In this document: piece by piece, positions 33,603-41,361 of the stretch
Numbering within the stretch: the stretch's first letter is position 1
Layout: the number at the start of each line of letters is the position of its first letter
Assembly: GCF_001514065.1 (NCBI RefSeq)
Contig: NZ_KQ948434.1
Span: 62,001 to 126,000 of the forward strand
DNA length: 64,000 nucleotides
Origin: Streptomyces antibioticus
GTDB lineage: Bacteria; Actinomycetota; Actinomycetes; Streptomycetales; Streptomycetaceae
Direction of reading: 5' to 3'
Notes under the pieces: generated by a model
Seen by the model: only the letters and a program-made list of their open reading frames with translations
Told to the model about the DNA's origin: nothing
The model's database searches: none
Position numbers and translations under genes: made by a program

Positions 33603-34252
33603 AGCCGGTACCCCGCCCGCTCGACCGTCTCGATCAACGGCGGCTCCCCCAGCTTGCGGCGCAGCCGGCTCACCGTGACCTTCACGGTCTGGCTGAAGGG
33701 GTCGGCCGCCTCGTCCCAGGCCCGTTCGAGCAGCTCCTCCGCCGACACCACCCCGCCCTGCGCGGCCATGAGCAGCTCCAGCACGGCGAACTCCTTGGGG
33801 CTGAGCGGCAGTCGGGCGCCCGCCCGGGTCGCCTCCCGTCGCGCCGGGTCGACCCGCAGCTCCCCGCGCACCAGCACGGGCGGCAACGCGGGCTGCGCAC
33901 GCCGCGCCAACGCCCTTATCCGGGCCACGAGTTCGGCGAAGGCGAACGGCTTCGCCAGATAGTCGTCGGCCCCGAGGCCCAGCCCGGCGACCCGGTCGGC
34001 GACGGCCCCCGACGCGGTCAGCATCAGCACCCGGGCCCGGCTGCCCTCGCGCGCCAGCGTCCGGCAGACCTGGTCGCCGTGCACCCCGGGCAGATCGCGA
34101 TCCAGTACGACGACGTCGTAGCCGTTGACCTCGGCGCGCTCCAGCGCCGTCGCCCCGTCGAGGGCCAGGTCGACCGCCATGCCCTCCCGGCGCAGCCCGG
34201 ACGCCACGGTCTCGGCGAGCTCTTCGTGGTCCTCGACCACCAGCACACGCAT
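33599..34252 (-). CDS. OmpR/PhoB-family response regulator
   Basis: A 217-residue two-domain regulator. The receiver has the acidic pair ED (residues 7-8), phospho-acceptor Asp51 in VVLDRDLPG and the conserved Lys in LAKPFAF. The C-terminal winged helix ends in TVKVTVSRLRRKLGEP. It is the first gene of a pair with the histidine kinase and is divergent from a secreted protein gene 119 bp away, which it might control. Confidence 0.92.
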   Translation of the reverse strand: MRVLVVEDHEELAETVASGLRREGMAVDLALDGATALERAEVNGYDVVVLDRDLPGVHGDQVCRTLAREGSRARVLMLTASGAVADRVAGLGLGADDYLAKPFAFAELVARIRALARRAQPALPPVLVRGELRVDPARREATRAGARLPLSPKEFAVLELLMAAQGGVVSAEELLERAWDEAADPFSQTVKVTVSRLRRKLGEPPLIETVERAGYRL

Positions 34253-34371
34253 GCGGTCAGTGTGTCCGCGCCGGGGTTACACGGCGATAAGGACGGCCGT
34301 TCCCGTGCCGTAACCGCCCGGGCGCTTGGGTTGACCCCGTCAGCACCACCGCCACCCACGAGGAGGACCCC

Positions 34372-34869
34372 ATGCGTGCTCTGCCGACCCGGCCCCAGCG
34401 ACTCGCCCTCGGCATAGCCGCCGTGACGGCCGTCGCACTCGGCACGGTCAGCGCGTCGGCCGCCCAGTCGTCCGGTACGACATCCACCGACGCCGAGCCC
34501 CCGAGGGGCGGGACCGCCTTCGCGGTCGCCTACCACCCGACCAAGAACGCCCCCGACGACGTCAACGAGGCGAACGACGACTTCGCCGCGTGCATGCGGG
34601 ACCAGGGCGAGCGGACCTTCCCCGACTTCCACGCGACGACGGACGAGGAGGGCAGGGTGCGACTGGAGGTGAAGTCGGGGGCGACGAAGGACTTCGACCC
34701 GGCGTCGACGTCGTACGAGAAAGCGCTGAAGAGCTGCGCTCCGATCCTGAAGAAGGCCGGCATCACCTTCCCGGACCCGGCGGAGCTGCCCCCGCTCCCG
34801 ACCCCGGCCAAACCGGGAGAGCCGGGCGGGCAACTCCCGTCGCTGCACGAGCACACAGAGAAGGCGTAG
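34372..34869 (+). CDS. Small secreted protein next to two-component system
   Basis: A 165-residue exported protein with a Sec signal peptide (likely cleaved after SASA near residue 28). The mature part has two cysteines, in AACMRDQGERTFPDF and LKSCAPILKKAG, that probably bond. No known catalytic motif. Similar small proteins stand beside two-component systems in Streptomyces, so it may be a signal or an accessory to the kinase. ATG at 34372 has GAGGAGG upstream. Confidence 0.78.
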   Translation: MRALPTRPQRLALGIAAVTAVALGTVSASAAQSSGTTSTDAEPPRGGTAFAVAYHPTKNAPDDVNEANDDFAACMRDQGERTFPDFHATTDEEGRVRLEVKSGATKDFDPASTSYEKALKSCAPILKKAGITFPDPAELPPLPTPAKPGEPGGQLPSLHEHTEKA

Positions 34870-34893
34870 GCAACCACGGAGGAGGGGGAACGG

Positions 34894-34931
34894 GGCGGCC
34901 CCGGACGGTACTTGATCCGTCCGGGGCCGCC
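34894..34931. terminator. Bidirectional terminator between secreted protein and aldehyde dehydrogenase genes
   Basis: Perfect 15-bp stem (34894-34908 with 34917-34931) and an 8-nt loop between two convergent genes, beginning 25 bp after the stop on the plus strand. Confidence 0.85.
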
Positions 34932-34983
34932 GCCGTCGCAGGGACGACGTGTCACCCGTAGGGACGACCTGTCGTCCCAGGGA

Positions 34984-36423
34984 CTACGCGTCCAGGGACG
35001 TCATCACGTGCTTGATCCGCGTGTAGTCCTCGAACCCGTACCCCGACAGGTCCTTGCCGTACCCGGACTTCTTGAAGCCGCCGTGCGGCATCTCCGCGAC
35101 CAGCGGGATGTGCGTGTTGATCCACACGCACCCGAAGTCCAGCTTCTTGGACATCCGCATCGCACGCCCGTGGTCCTTGGTCCACACGGACGAAGCCAGC
35201 GCGTACTCCACGCCGTTGGCCCACTCGACGGCCTGGTCCTCGTCGGAGAAGGACTGGACGGTGATGACCGGCCCGAAGACCTCGTTCTGGACGATCTCGT
35301 CGTCCTGCTTCAGCCCGGACACGACGGTCGGCGCGTAGAAGTAGCCCTTCTCGCCGACCTGGTGGCCGCCGGCCTCGACCTTGGCGTGGGCGGGCAGCCG
35401 CTCGATGAACCCGGAGACCTGCTTGAGCTGGTTGGGGTTGTTGAGGGGGCCGAAGAGCACGTCCTCGTCGTCCGGCTGGCCGGTCTTGGTGTCGGCGGCG
35501 GCCTTCGCCAGCGCCGCCACGAACTCGTCGTGGATGGACGCCTGCACCAGCACGCGCGTGGCCGCCGTACAGTCCTGGCCCGCGTTGAAGAAGCCCGCCA
35601 CGGAGATGTCCTCGACGGCCTTGGGGATGTCGGTGTCCTCGAAGACGACGACCGGCGCCTTGCCGCCCAGCTCCAGGTGGACCCGCTTGAGGTCCTTGGA
35701 GGCGGACTCGGCGACGGACATGCCGGCGCGCACGGACCCGGTGATGGAGGCCATCGCGGGGACCGGGTGCTCGACCATGAGGCGGCCGGTGTCACGGTCA
35801 CCGGTCACGACGTTGAAGACGCCCTTGGGCAGGATCGACCCGATGATCTCGGCGATGAGGACGGTCGAGGCGGGGGTGGTGTCGGACGGCTTCAGCACGA
35901 CCGTGTTGCCCGCGGCGAGCGCCGGGGCGAACTTCCACACGGCCATCATCATCGGGTAGTTCCACGGCGCGACCTGGGCGCAGACGCCGACCGGCTCACG
36001 GCGGACGATGGAGGTCATCCCCTCCATGTACTCGCCGGCCGAGCGGCCCTCCAGCATCCGCGCGGCACCCGCGAAGAACCGGATCTGGTCCACCATCGGC
36101 GGGATCTCCTCGGACCGCGTGAGCCCGATCGGCTTGCCGGTGTTCTCCACCTCGGCGGCGATGAGGTCCTCGGCCCGCTCCTCGAACGCGTCCGCGATCT
36201 TCAGGAGGGCCTTCTGGCGCTCGGCGGGGGTCGTGTCGCGCCAGGCGGGGAAGGCGCGTGCGGCGGCCTCCATCGCGGCGTCGATGTCGGCCTGCCCGGA
36301 CAGCGGTGCGGTCGCGTACGCCTCGCCCGTCGCGGGGTTGACCACCTCGGTGGTCCGTCCGTCGGCGGCGTCCCGGAACTCACCGTCGATGTAGTTGCGC
36401 AGACGACGCAGCTCGGTGCTCAC
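34984..36423 (-). CDS. Gamma-aminobutyraldehyde dehydrogenase, second copy
   Basis: A 479-residue aldehyde dehydrogenase with SITGSVRAGM, LELGGKAPVV and the catalytic Cys285 in GQDCTAATRVLVQ. It is of the same GQDC type as the enzyme at 21606-23177 and is predicted to turn 4-aminobutanal into GABA. GTG at 36423 has a perfect AGGAGG 6 nt upstream; upstream in-frame ATGs lack such a site. It is divergent from an Lrp-type regulator followed by a polyamine-type aminotransferase, which would supply its aldehyde. Confidence 0.93.
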   Translation of the reverse strand: MSTELRRLRNYIDGEFRDAADGRTTEVVNPATGEAYATAPLSGQADIDAAMEAAARAFPAWRDTTPAERQKALLKIADAFEERAEDLIAAEVENTGKPIGLTRSEEIPPMVDQIRFFAGAARMLEGRSAGEYMEGMTSIVRREPVGVCAQVAPWNYPMMMAVWKFAPALAAGNTVVLKPSDTTPASTVLIAEIIGSILPKGVFNVVTGDRDTGRLMVEHPVPAMASITGSVRAGMSVAESASKDLKRVHLELGGKAPVVVFEDTDIPKAVEDISVAGFFNAGQDCTAATRVLVQASIHDEFVAALAKAAADTKTGQPDDEDVLFGPLNNPNQLKQVSGFIERLPAHAKVEAGGHQVGEKGYFYAPTVVSGLKQDDEIVQNEVFGPVITVQSFSDEDQAVEWANGVEYALASSVWTKDHGRAMRMSKKLDFGCVWINTHIPLVAEMPHGGFKKSGYGKDLSGYGFEDYTRIKHVMTSLDA

Positions 36424-36518
36424 TGCCGGCCTCCTGTGTCGGGTCGAACTGTCCATTGATTGAGACACCCACCCTAATCGGCCGGCCCACGTTTTCAACA
36501 CCCCCACTCCCGCCGATT

Positions 36519-36533
36519 CTGCGAAATCCGCAG
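36519..36533. promoter_or_regulatory. Candidate operator CTGCG-AAATC-CGCAG
   Basis: A 15-bp inverted repeat centrally placed in the 185-bp divergent region between the aldehyde dehydrogenase and the Lrp-type gene. A feast/famine regulator often binds its own divergent promoter, so this is a natural candidate site. Confidence 0.4.
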
Positions 36534-36608
36534 GTCTCACACACGTAAACAACGAATTTCATCGCTACGGCCTTGCGGAAGTGTCGATACGTCGTGCACA
36601 GTGAGCTG

Positions 36609-37118
36609 GTGGCCAGTCGAAGCACAGACCCCAGGGACTCACGGGTCGTCCGCGAGTCCAGGAACGGCACCCCTCATCTGGATGCCGTGTCCCTCGCCAT
36701 CATCGAACAGCTCCAGGAGGACGGCCGCCGGCCGTACGCCGCGATCGGCAAGGCCGTCGGCCTGTCGGAGGCGGCCGTGCGCCAGCGCGTCCAGAAGCTG
36801 CTCGACCAGGGCGTGATGCAGATCGTCGCCGTCACGGACCCGCTCACCGTGGGCTTCCGGCGGCAGGCGATGGTCGGCATCCATGTCGAGGGCGACGTCG
36901 AGTCCGTGGCCGACGCACTGACCTCGATGGCCGAGTGCGAGTACGTGGTGATGACCGCGGGCTCCTTCGACCTGATGGTGGAGATCGTCTGCGAGGACGA
37001 CGACCACCTCCTCGAGGTCATCAACCGCCGTATCCGCGCCATCCCCGGCGTGCGCTCCACCGAGAGCTTCGTCTATCTGAAGCTCAAGAAGCAGACCTAC
37101 ATGTGGGGAACCCGATAA
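36609..37118 (+). CDS. Lrp/AsnC-family regulator of polyamine genes
   Basis: About 169 residues: an N-terminal helix-turn-helix (AAIGKAVGLSEAAVRQRVQK) and a C-terminal RAM ligand-binding domain (VGIHVEGDVESVADAL, EYVVMTAGSFDLMVEIVCED). It lies between, and is divergent from, a polyamine-type aldehyde dehydrogenase and 19 bp upstream of the aminotransferase. From memory, the S. coelicolor regulator of polyamine use called EpuRI sits in an equivalent neighbourhood; I cannot check this here. The start is uncertain: GTG 36609 fits homology, GTG 36594 is an alternative, and neither has a strong ribosome site. Confidence 0.85.
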   Translation: MASRSTDPRDSRVVRESRNGTPHLDAVSLAIIEQLQEDGRRPYAAIGKAVGLSEAAVRQRVQKLLDQGVMQIVAVTDPLTVGFRRQAMVGIHVEGDVESVADALTSMAECEYVVMTAGSFDLMVEIVCEDDDHLLEVINRRIRAIPGVRSTESFVYLKLKKQTYMWGTR

Positions 37119-37142
37119 CCGTGAGGACCCGATAACCGTGAG
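37110..37142 (+). repeat. 17-bp tandem duplication covering the aminotransferase start
   Basis: ACCCGATAACCGTGAG occurs at 37110-37125 and again at 37127-37142. Each copy contains a TAA and a GTG. Only the second GTG opens the aminotransferase frame; the first reaches a stop after three codons. The Lrp-type gene ends at the TAA of the first copy. Confidence 0.85.
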
Positions 37143-38502
37143 CTCCAAGGACCTCAGCCAGACCGCGTACGACCACCTGTGGATGCACTTCACCCGCATG
37201 TCCTCGTACGAGAACTCGCCCGTCCCCACCATCGTCCGGGGCGAGGGCACCCACATCTACGACGACAAGGGCAAGCGCTACCTCGACGGTCTCGCGGGCC
37301 TGTTCGTGGTCCAGGCGGGCCACGGCCGCGTGGAGCTCGCCGAGGCGGCCTTCAAGCAGGCGCAGGAGCTGGCGTTCTTCCCGGTGTGGTCCTACGCCCA
37401 CCCGAAGGCCGTGGAGCTCGCGGAGCGCCTCGCGCACCACGCGCCCGGCGACCTCAACAAGGTCTTCTTCACCACCGGTGGCGGCGAGGCGGTCGAGACC
37501 GCCTGGAAGCTGGCCAAGCAGTACTTCAAGCTCACCGGCAAGCCGACCAAGTACAAGGTCATCTCCCGCGCGGTCGCCTACCACGGCACCCCGCAGGGCG
37601 CCCTGTCGATCACCGGCCTCCCCGGCCTGAAGGCCCCCTTCGAGCCGCTGGTCCCCGGCGCGCACAAGGTGCCGAACACCAACATCTACCGCGCCCCGAT
37701 CCACGGCGACGACCCCGAGGCCTACGGCCGCTGGGCCGCCGACCAGATCGAGCAGGAGATCCTCTTCGAGGGCCCGGACACGGTCGCCGCGGTCTTCCTG
37801 GAGCCGGTCCAGAACGCGGGCGGCTGCTTCCCGCCCCCGCCCGGCTACTTCCAGCGGGTCCGCGAGATCTGCGACAAGTACGACGTGCTGCTGGTCTCGG
37901 ACGAGGTCATCTGCGCCTTCGGCCGCCTGGGCACGATGTTCGCCTGCGACAAGTTCGACTACGTCCCGGACATGATCACCTGCGCCAAGGGCATGACCTC
38001 GGGCTACTCCCCGATCGGCGCCTGCATCATCTCCGACCGCCTGGCCGAGCCGTTCTACAAGGGCGACAACACCTTCCTGCACGGCTACACCTTCGGCGGC
38101 CACCCGGTCTCCGCGGCGGTGGGCCTCGCCAACCTCGACCTGTTCGAGCGCGAGAACCTCAACCAGCACGTCCTCGACAACGAGGGCGCGTTCCGCTCGA
38201 CCCTGGAGAAGCTGCACGACCTGCCGATCGTCGGCGACGTCCGCGGCAACGGCTTCTTCTACGGCATCGAGCTGGTGAAGGACAAGGCCACGAAGGAGTC
38301 CTTCAACGACGAGGAGACCGAGCGCGTGCTCTACGGCTTCCTCTCCAAGGCCCTCTTCGACAACGGCCTGTACTGCCGCGCCGACGACCGTGGTGACCCG
38401 GTCGTCCAGCTCGCCCCGCCGCTGATCTCCAACCAGGAGACCTTCGACGAGATCGAGCAGATCCTGCGCGCCACGCTCACGGAGGCGTGGACGAAGCTGT
38501 AA
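37138..38502 (+). CDS. Polyamine-type class III aminotransferase (putrescine-pyruvate type)
   Basis: A 454-residue PLP enzyme resembling SpuC/PatA transaminases that move an amino group from putrescine or cadaverine to pyruvate or 2-oxoglutarate. PLP lysine K284 lies in TCAKGMTSGYSPIG; the cofactor Asp is in SDEVICAFGRLG. The N-terminus (WMHFTRMSSYENSPVPTIVR) is typical of this group. Its aldehyde product suits the divergent aldehyde dehydrogenase. The GTG start has a GAGG in the preceding duplicated segment. Exact amine donor is inferred from context; a beta-alanine-type transaminase is the alternative. Confidence 0.9.
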   Translation: MSSKDLSQTAYDHLWMHFTRMSSYENSPVPTIVRGEGTHIYDDKGKRYLDGLAGLFVVQAGHGRVELAEAAFKQAQELAFFPVWSYAHPKAVELAERLAHHAPGDLNKVFFTTGGGEAVETAWKLAKQYFKLTGKPTKYKVISRAVAYHGTPQGALSITGLPGLKAPFEPLVPGAHKVPNTNIYRAPIHGDDPEAYGRWAADQIEQEILFEGPDTVAAVFLEPVQNAGGCFPPPPGYFQRVREICDKYDVLLVSDEVICAFGRLGTMFACDKFDYVPDMITCAKGMTSGYSPIGACIISDRLAEPFYKGDNTFLHGYTFGGHPVSAAVGLANLDLFERENLNQHVLDNEGAFRSTLEKLHDLPIVGDVRGNGFFYGIELVKDKATKESFNDEETERVLYGFLSKALFDNGLYCRADDRGDPVVQLAPPLISNQETFDEIEQILRATLTEAWTKL

Positions 38503-38514
38503 AGCCATCCGGCT

Positions 38515-38563
38515 GCGGCCCGGGGTGCACCCGTCCGAGTGACAAGGGTGCACCCCGGGCCGC
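38515..38563 (+). terminator. Terminator after aminotransferase gene
   Basis: Perfect 18-bp stem (38515-38532 with 38546-38563) and a 13-nt loop, starting 12 bp after the stop codon. Confidence 0.88.
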
Positions 38564-38685
38564 GTGCTGTCCGGGGTTTCCGCACCCGCTCCCTAGCGTG
38601 CCTGGTAACCGATCGGCCCTGTCTTCGTTCCCCCGCACGGGGGATCAACGGCAGGGAAAACGGATCAGATACGAGGTGTACGCCC

Positions 38686-39435
38686 ATGGAGGCCCCGCCC
38701 GACAACGACGTGCTCTGGGCCCGCGCCCTGCACTTCACGCACCCCGACGGCTCACCCGCGCTCGGCGGCGTCTCGCTCGGCGTCCGCGAGGGCGAGATCC
38801 TCGCCGTGAGCGGCCCGCGCGGCAGCGGCAAGACGACGCTGCTCAGCTGCCTGTCGGGGCTGGTCCCGGCGCAACGCGGCGAGGTCTGGTTCAACAGCGT
38901 GCCCGTGCACACGATGGGTCCGATGACCCGCGAGCGCCTGCGCCGCGACCGCTTCGGCTGGATCGACCCGGCCCCGGTCCTGGTCCCCGAGCTCAACGTC
39001 TGGGAGAACGCCGCCCTCCCCCTGATGCTGCGCGGCACCAGCCGCCGCCGGGCCAAGGTGGCCGCGCTGGAGTGGCTGGAGCGCCTCGACATCGGCGACA
39101 GATCCCGCAACCGCCCGCACGAACTGACCCAGCCGGAACGCCAGCGCGCCTGCATCGCCAGGGCCCTTGCCCCGGCCCCGACGGTCCTGTTCGCGGACGA
39201 ACCGACGGCCCCCCTGCACCGCGCGGACCGCGCCCACGTCCTGCGCACCCTCACCACCGCGGCCCGCTCGCACGGCATCACGGTGGTGCTGGCGACCCAC
39301 GACGCGGAGACGGCGGCGCTCGCCGACCGCACGGTCTCGCTGCTGGACGGCCGCCGGGTGAACACGGTCCACCTTCCCCCGGTCCAGGAAACGCAACCGG
39401 CAGGCCAGGGGGCCGCGTGCTCGCTCTCCGTCTGA
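38686..39435 (+). CDS. ABC transporter ATP-binding protein (MacB/LolD-like) with altered signature
   Basis: A 249-residue ABC ATPase. Walker A GPRGSGKTT is at residues 43-51, Walker B ends in LFADEPTAPL, and the H-loop is in LATHDAETAALADR. The signature motif, normally LSGGQ, reads ELTQPERQR, so ATP hydrolysis may be weakened or depend on another half. It overlaps the next gene, a FtsX-like permease, by 19 bp. Such pairs usually export lipids or peptides or resist antimicrobials. ATG at 38686 has GAGGTG 8 nt upstream. Substrate unknown. Confidence 0.87.
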   Translation: MEAPPDNDVLWARALHFTHPDGSPALGGVSLGVREGEILAVSGPRGSGKTTLLSCLSGLVPAQRGEVWFNSVPVHTMGPMTRERLRRDRFGWIDPAPVLVPELNVWENAALPLMLRGTSRRRAKVAALEWLERLDIGDRSRNRPHELTQPERQRACIARALAPAPTVLFADEPTAPLHRADRAHVLRTLTTAARSHGITVVLATHDAETAALADRTVSLLDGRRVNTVHLPPVQETQPAGQGAACSLSV

Positions 39436-40811
39436 CCCGCGGCGCCCACCCGGCCGTCCACCTGCGCCGCCTGCTGGTCGCGACCGCCGCGGCGGGCACA
39501 GGCTTCCTCCTCCTCTGCACCCTCGGCTACGCGATGGCCCACCAGGACGACCCACGCGGCTCCCTCCTCCGCCTGGCCTGGTGCCTGACCCCGCTGGCCA
39601 CCACGGTCTACTTCGCCCTCGCCGTGGCCCGCACGGACCCCGGCACCCGCCCCCGCCCCGGCCTGGCGGCGATCGGCCTGGGCCCGGCCCGCCTGATGGC
39701 GGTCTCGGCCGCCACCACAGCCCTGTCCTGCCTCCTGGGCTCGATGGTGGCCCTGCTCTTCTTCCTCCACCTCCGAGGCGACCTGACGGGCATGCCCTTC
39801 GACGGCGCAGGAGCAGACTTCCTGGCCCCGGAGAAACCCCTGCCCCTCCCGGCAGCCCTGACCTTGCTGGGCCTGGTCCCGGCGATCGCATCGGTGACAG
39901 TCGCGTGGGCGATGCGCCCGAGCGACGACAGACTGAGGGGGACGGCGAGGTCGTACGGGAGGTTCGGCGCCCGAGGAACGGCGGCGGCACGGGAGACCTT
40001 CGGCTCCTACGGCCGTTTCCGGGCCGGCTCAGCGGCGAGTGGCCGATCCGCCCAGCCTGCGGGCAGTCAGGCCGCGCCGTCTGCGGGCAGTCGTGCCGCT
40101 GGGGCGGCACGGGTGGGCGCAGACGGCACCCCGCCAGCGCGGGCAAGCGAAATGCCCCCTACAGAACCCCCCACCGGCCTGCACCCGAACACCCTCCCCC
40201 CACTCCCCAGCGATTCACCCAAAGGCCTCCCCTGGGGCATCGCAGTACTGGCCGCAGGACTGGCCGTAGAGGCATACGCAGGCAAACCCCACACCACCCC
40301 CCTCCCCAGCGGCCTCACCGGCGGAGCCCCCGCCACACTCATCGGCTGGCTCCTCACCGCAGTCGGCCTGGCCCTGGCCGGCCCCGGCCTCACCCACCTC
40401 TGCGGCCGCCTCCTCCAGTCCGCCCACCCCGGCGCCCTCCGCCTCCTCGCCGGCCGCGTCCTCATGGCGGAAGCCACCCGCATCGGCCGCCCCCTCGGCG
40501 TGGTCTGCGCGGTCGCCTCCGGCACGTACGCCATGACGACGCTCCACGACACGGCGGCCACCCCGGACATCGGCCCCCTCACCACCCTCGGCCTGCTCCT
40601 GGTCACCGGCTGCACCCTCGCCACGCTCGCCACCGCGGCCGTGGAGGCGAAGCACGCCCGCGCCGACACCACCGCCGCGCTCCTCCGCCTCGGCGCCCCC
40701 ACGACGATGCTCCGCAGCGCGGCGGCCCTGCGCGCAGGCGCGGTACTGGCCCTGTTCGGCCCGCTCACCCTGATCGTGGCGGAGCTGGCGGCACTCCCCC
40801 TCACGCGCTGA
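39417..40811 (+). CDS. FtsX-like ABC transporter permease
   Basis: A 464-residue membrane protein, partner of the preceding ATPase. Hydrophobic segments occur near residues 20-45, 60-85, 95-125, 145-165 and again from about 275 to the end, about eight in all. Between the halves (about 180-260) is an Ala/Gly/Pro/Arg-rich stretch that contains a copy of a dispersed repeat (40081-40174), so part of this linker looks like inserted sequence kept in frame. GTG at 39417 has AGGGGG 5 nt upstream and lies within the end of the ATPase gene. Long upstream reading in this frame is not coding. Confidence 0.82.
   Translation: MLALRLTRGAHPAVHLRRLLVATAAAGTGFLLLCTLGYAMAHQDDPRGSLLRLAWCLTPLATTVYFALAVARTDPGTRPRPGLAAIGLGPARLMAVSAATTALSCLLGSMVALLFFLHLRGDLTGMPFDGAGADFLAPEKPLPLPAALTLLGLVPAIASVTVAWAMRPSDDRLRGTARSYGRFGARGTAAARETFGSYGRFRAGSAASGRSAQPAGSQAAPSAGSRAAGAARVGADGTPPARASEMPPTEPPTGLHPNTLPPLPSDSPKGLPWGIAVLAAGLAVEAYAGKPHTTPLPSGLTGGAPATLIGWLLTAVGLALAGPGLTHLCGRLLQSAHPGALRLLAGRVLMAEATRIGRPLGVVCAVASGTYAMTTLHDTAATPDIGPLTTLGLLLVTGCTLATLATAAVEAKHARADTTAALLRLGAPTTMLRSAAALRAGAVLALFGPLTLIVAELAALPLTR
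40081..40174. repeat. Dispersed palindromic repeat, copy 1, inside permease gene
   Basis: About 94 bp, roughly 90 percent identical to 55842-55935 in the same orientation; the first 42 bases are identical. It contains a perfect hairpin CGTGCCGC-TGGG-GCGGCACG (40092-40111). A second partial copy of its first 12 bases (CTGCGGGCAGTC) lies just upstream at 40058-40069. It is read in frame by the permease gene. Confidence 0.8.
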
Positions 40812-40905
40812 AACTCGTACGAAAAAATCTCCGGGCGCCGATGAGTTCCTGATCCGCCCCCGGTCTACCCACCGAACAGCACACACCCCGATGGGAGAGA
40901 CCACG

Positions 40906-41325
40906 ATGACCGCGAAGCCCTACCAGCAGATGATCTTCGTCAACCTGCCGGTGAACGACCTCGAAGCGTCCAAGAAGTTCTTCACGTCGCTCGGCTACAC
41001 CCTCAACGAGCAGTTCAGCGACGACAACGCGGCCTCCGTGGTGATCAGCGACACGATCGTCGCGATGATGCTGACGAAGCCCTTCTACTCCACGTTCACC
41101 GACAAGGAGATCGCGGACGCCACGAAGACCAGCGAGGTGGCGATCTGTCTGAGCGCCGAGAGCCGCGCGGCGGTGGACGAGATGATCGACAAGGCCGTCG
41201 CTGCCGGCGGCACCGCCTCGGACAAGGTCCAGGACCTCGGCTTCATGTACGGCCGCGGATACGACGACCTCGACGGCCACTCCTGGGAGATCGTGTGGAT
41301 GGACCCGGCCGCGGTCCAGGGCTGA
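40906..41325 (+). CDS. VOC-family (glyoxalase/bleomycin-resistance fold) protein
   Basis: A 139-residue protein with two babbb modules of the vicinal-oxygen-chelate fold: IFVNLPVNDLEASKKFFTSL at the start and DLDGHSWEIVWMDP at the end, the latter carrying the usual metal-site Glu. Such proteins are metal enzymes or resistance proteins; this subgroup is common in Streptomyces and uncharacterised. ATG at 40906 was chosen over 40891 because GGGAG lies 8 nt upstream. Confidence 0.85.
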   Translation: MTAKPYQQMIFVNLPVNDLEASKKFFTSLGYTLNEQFSDDNAASVVISDTIVAMMLTKPFYSTFTDKEIADATKTSEVAICLSAESRAAVDEMIDKAVAAGGTASDKVQDLGFMYGRGYDDLDGHSWEIVWMDPAAVQG

Positions 41326-41349
41326 ACCACCCACGCAGAACGCCGTGTC

Positions 41350-41355
41350 TAGCAT
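41350..41355 (+). promoter_or_regulatory. -10 box TAGCAT for a leaderless message
   Basis: TAGCAT ends 6 nt before the GTG at 41362 and there is no Shine-Dalgarno, the spacing expected when transcription starts at the first base of the start codon. Confidence 0.5.
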
Positions 41356-41361
41356 GGGCGG

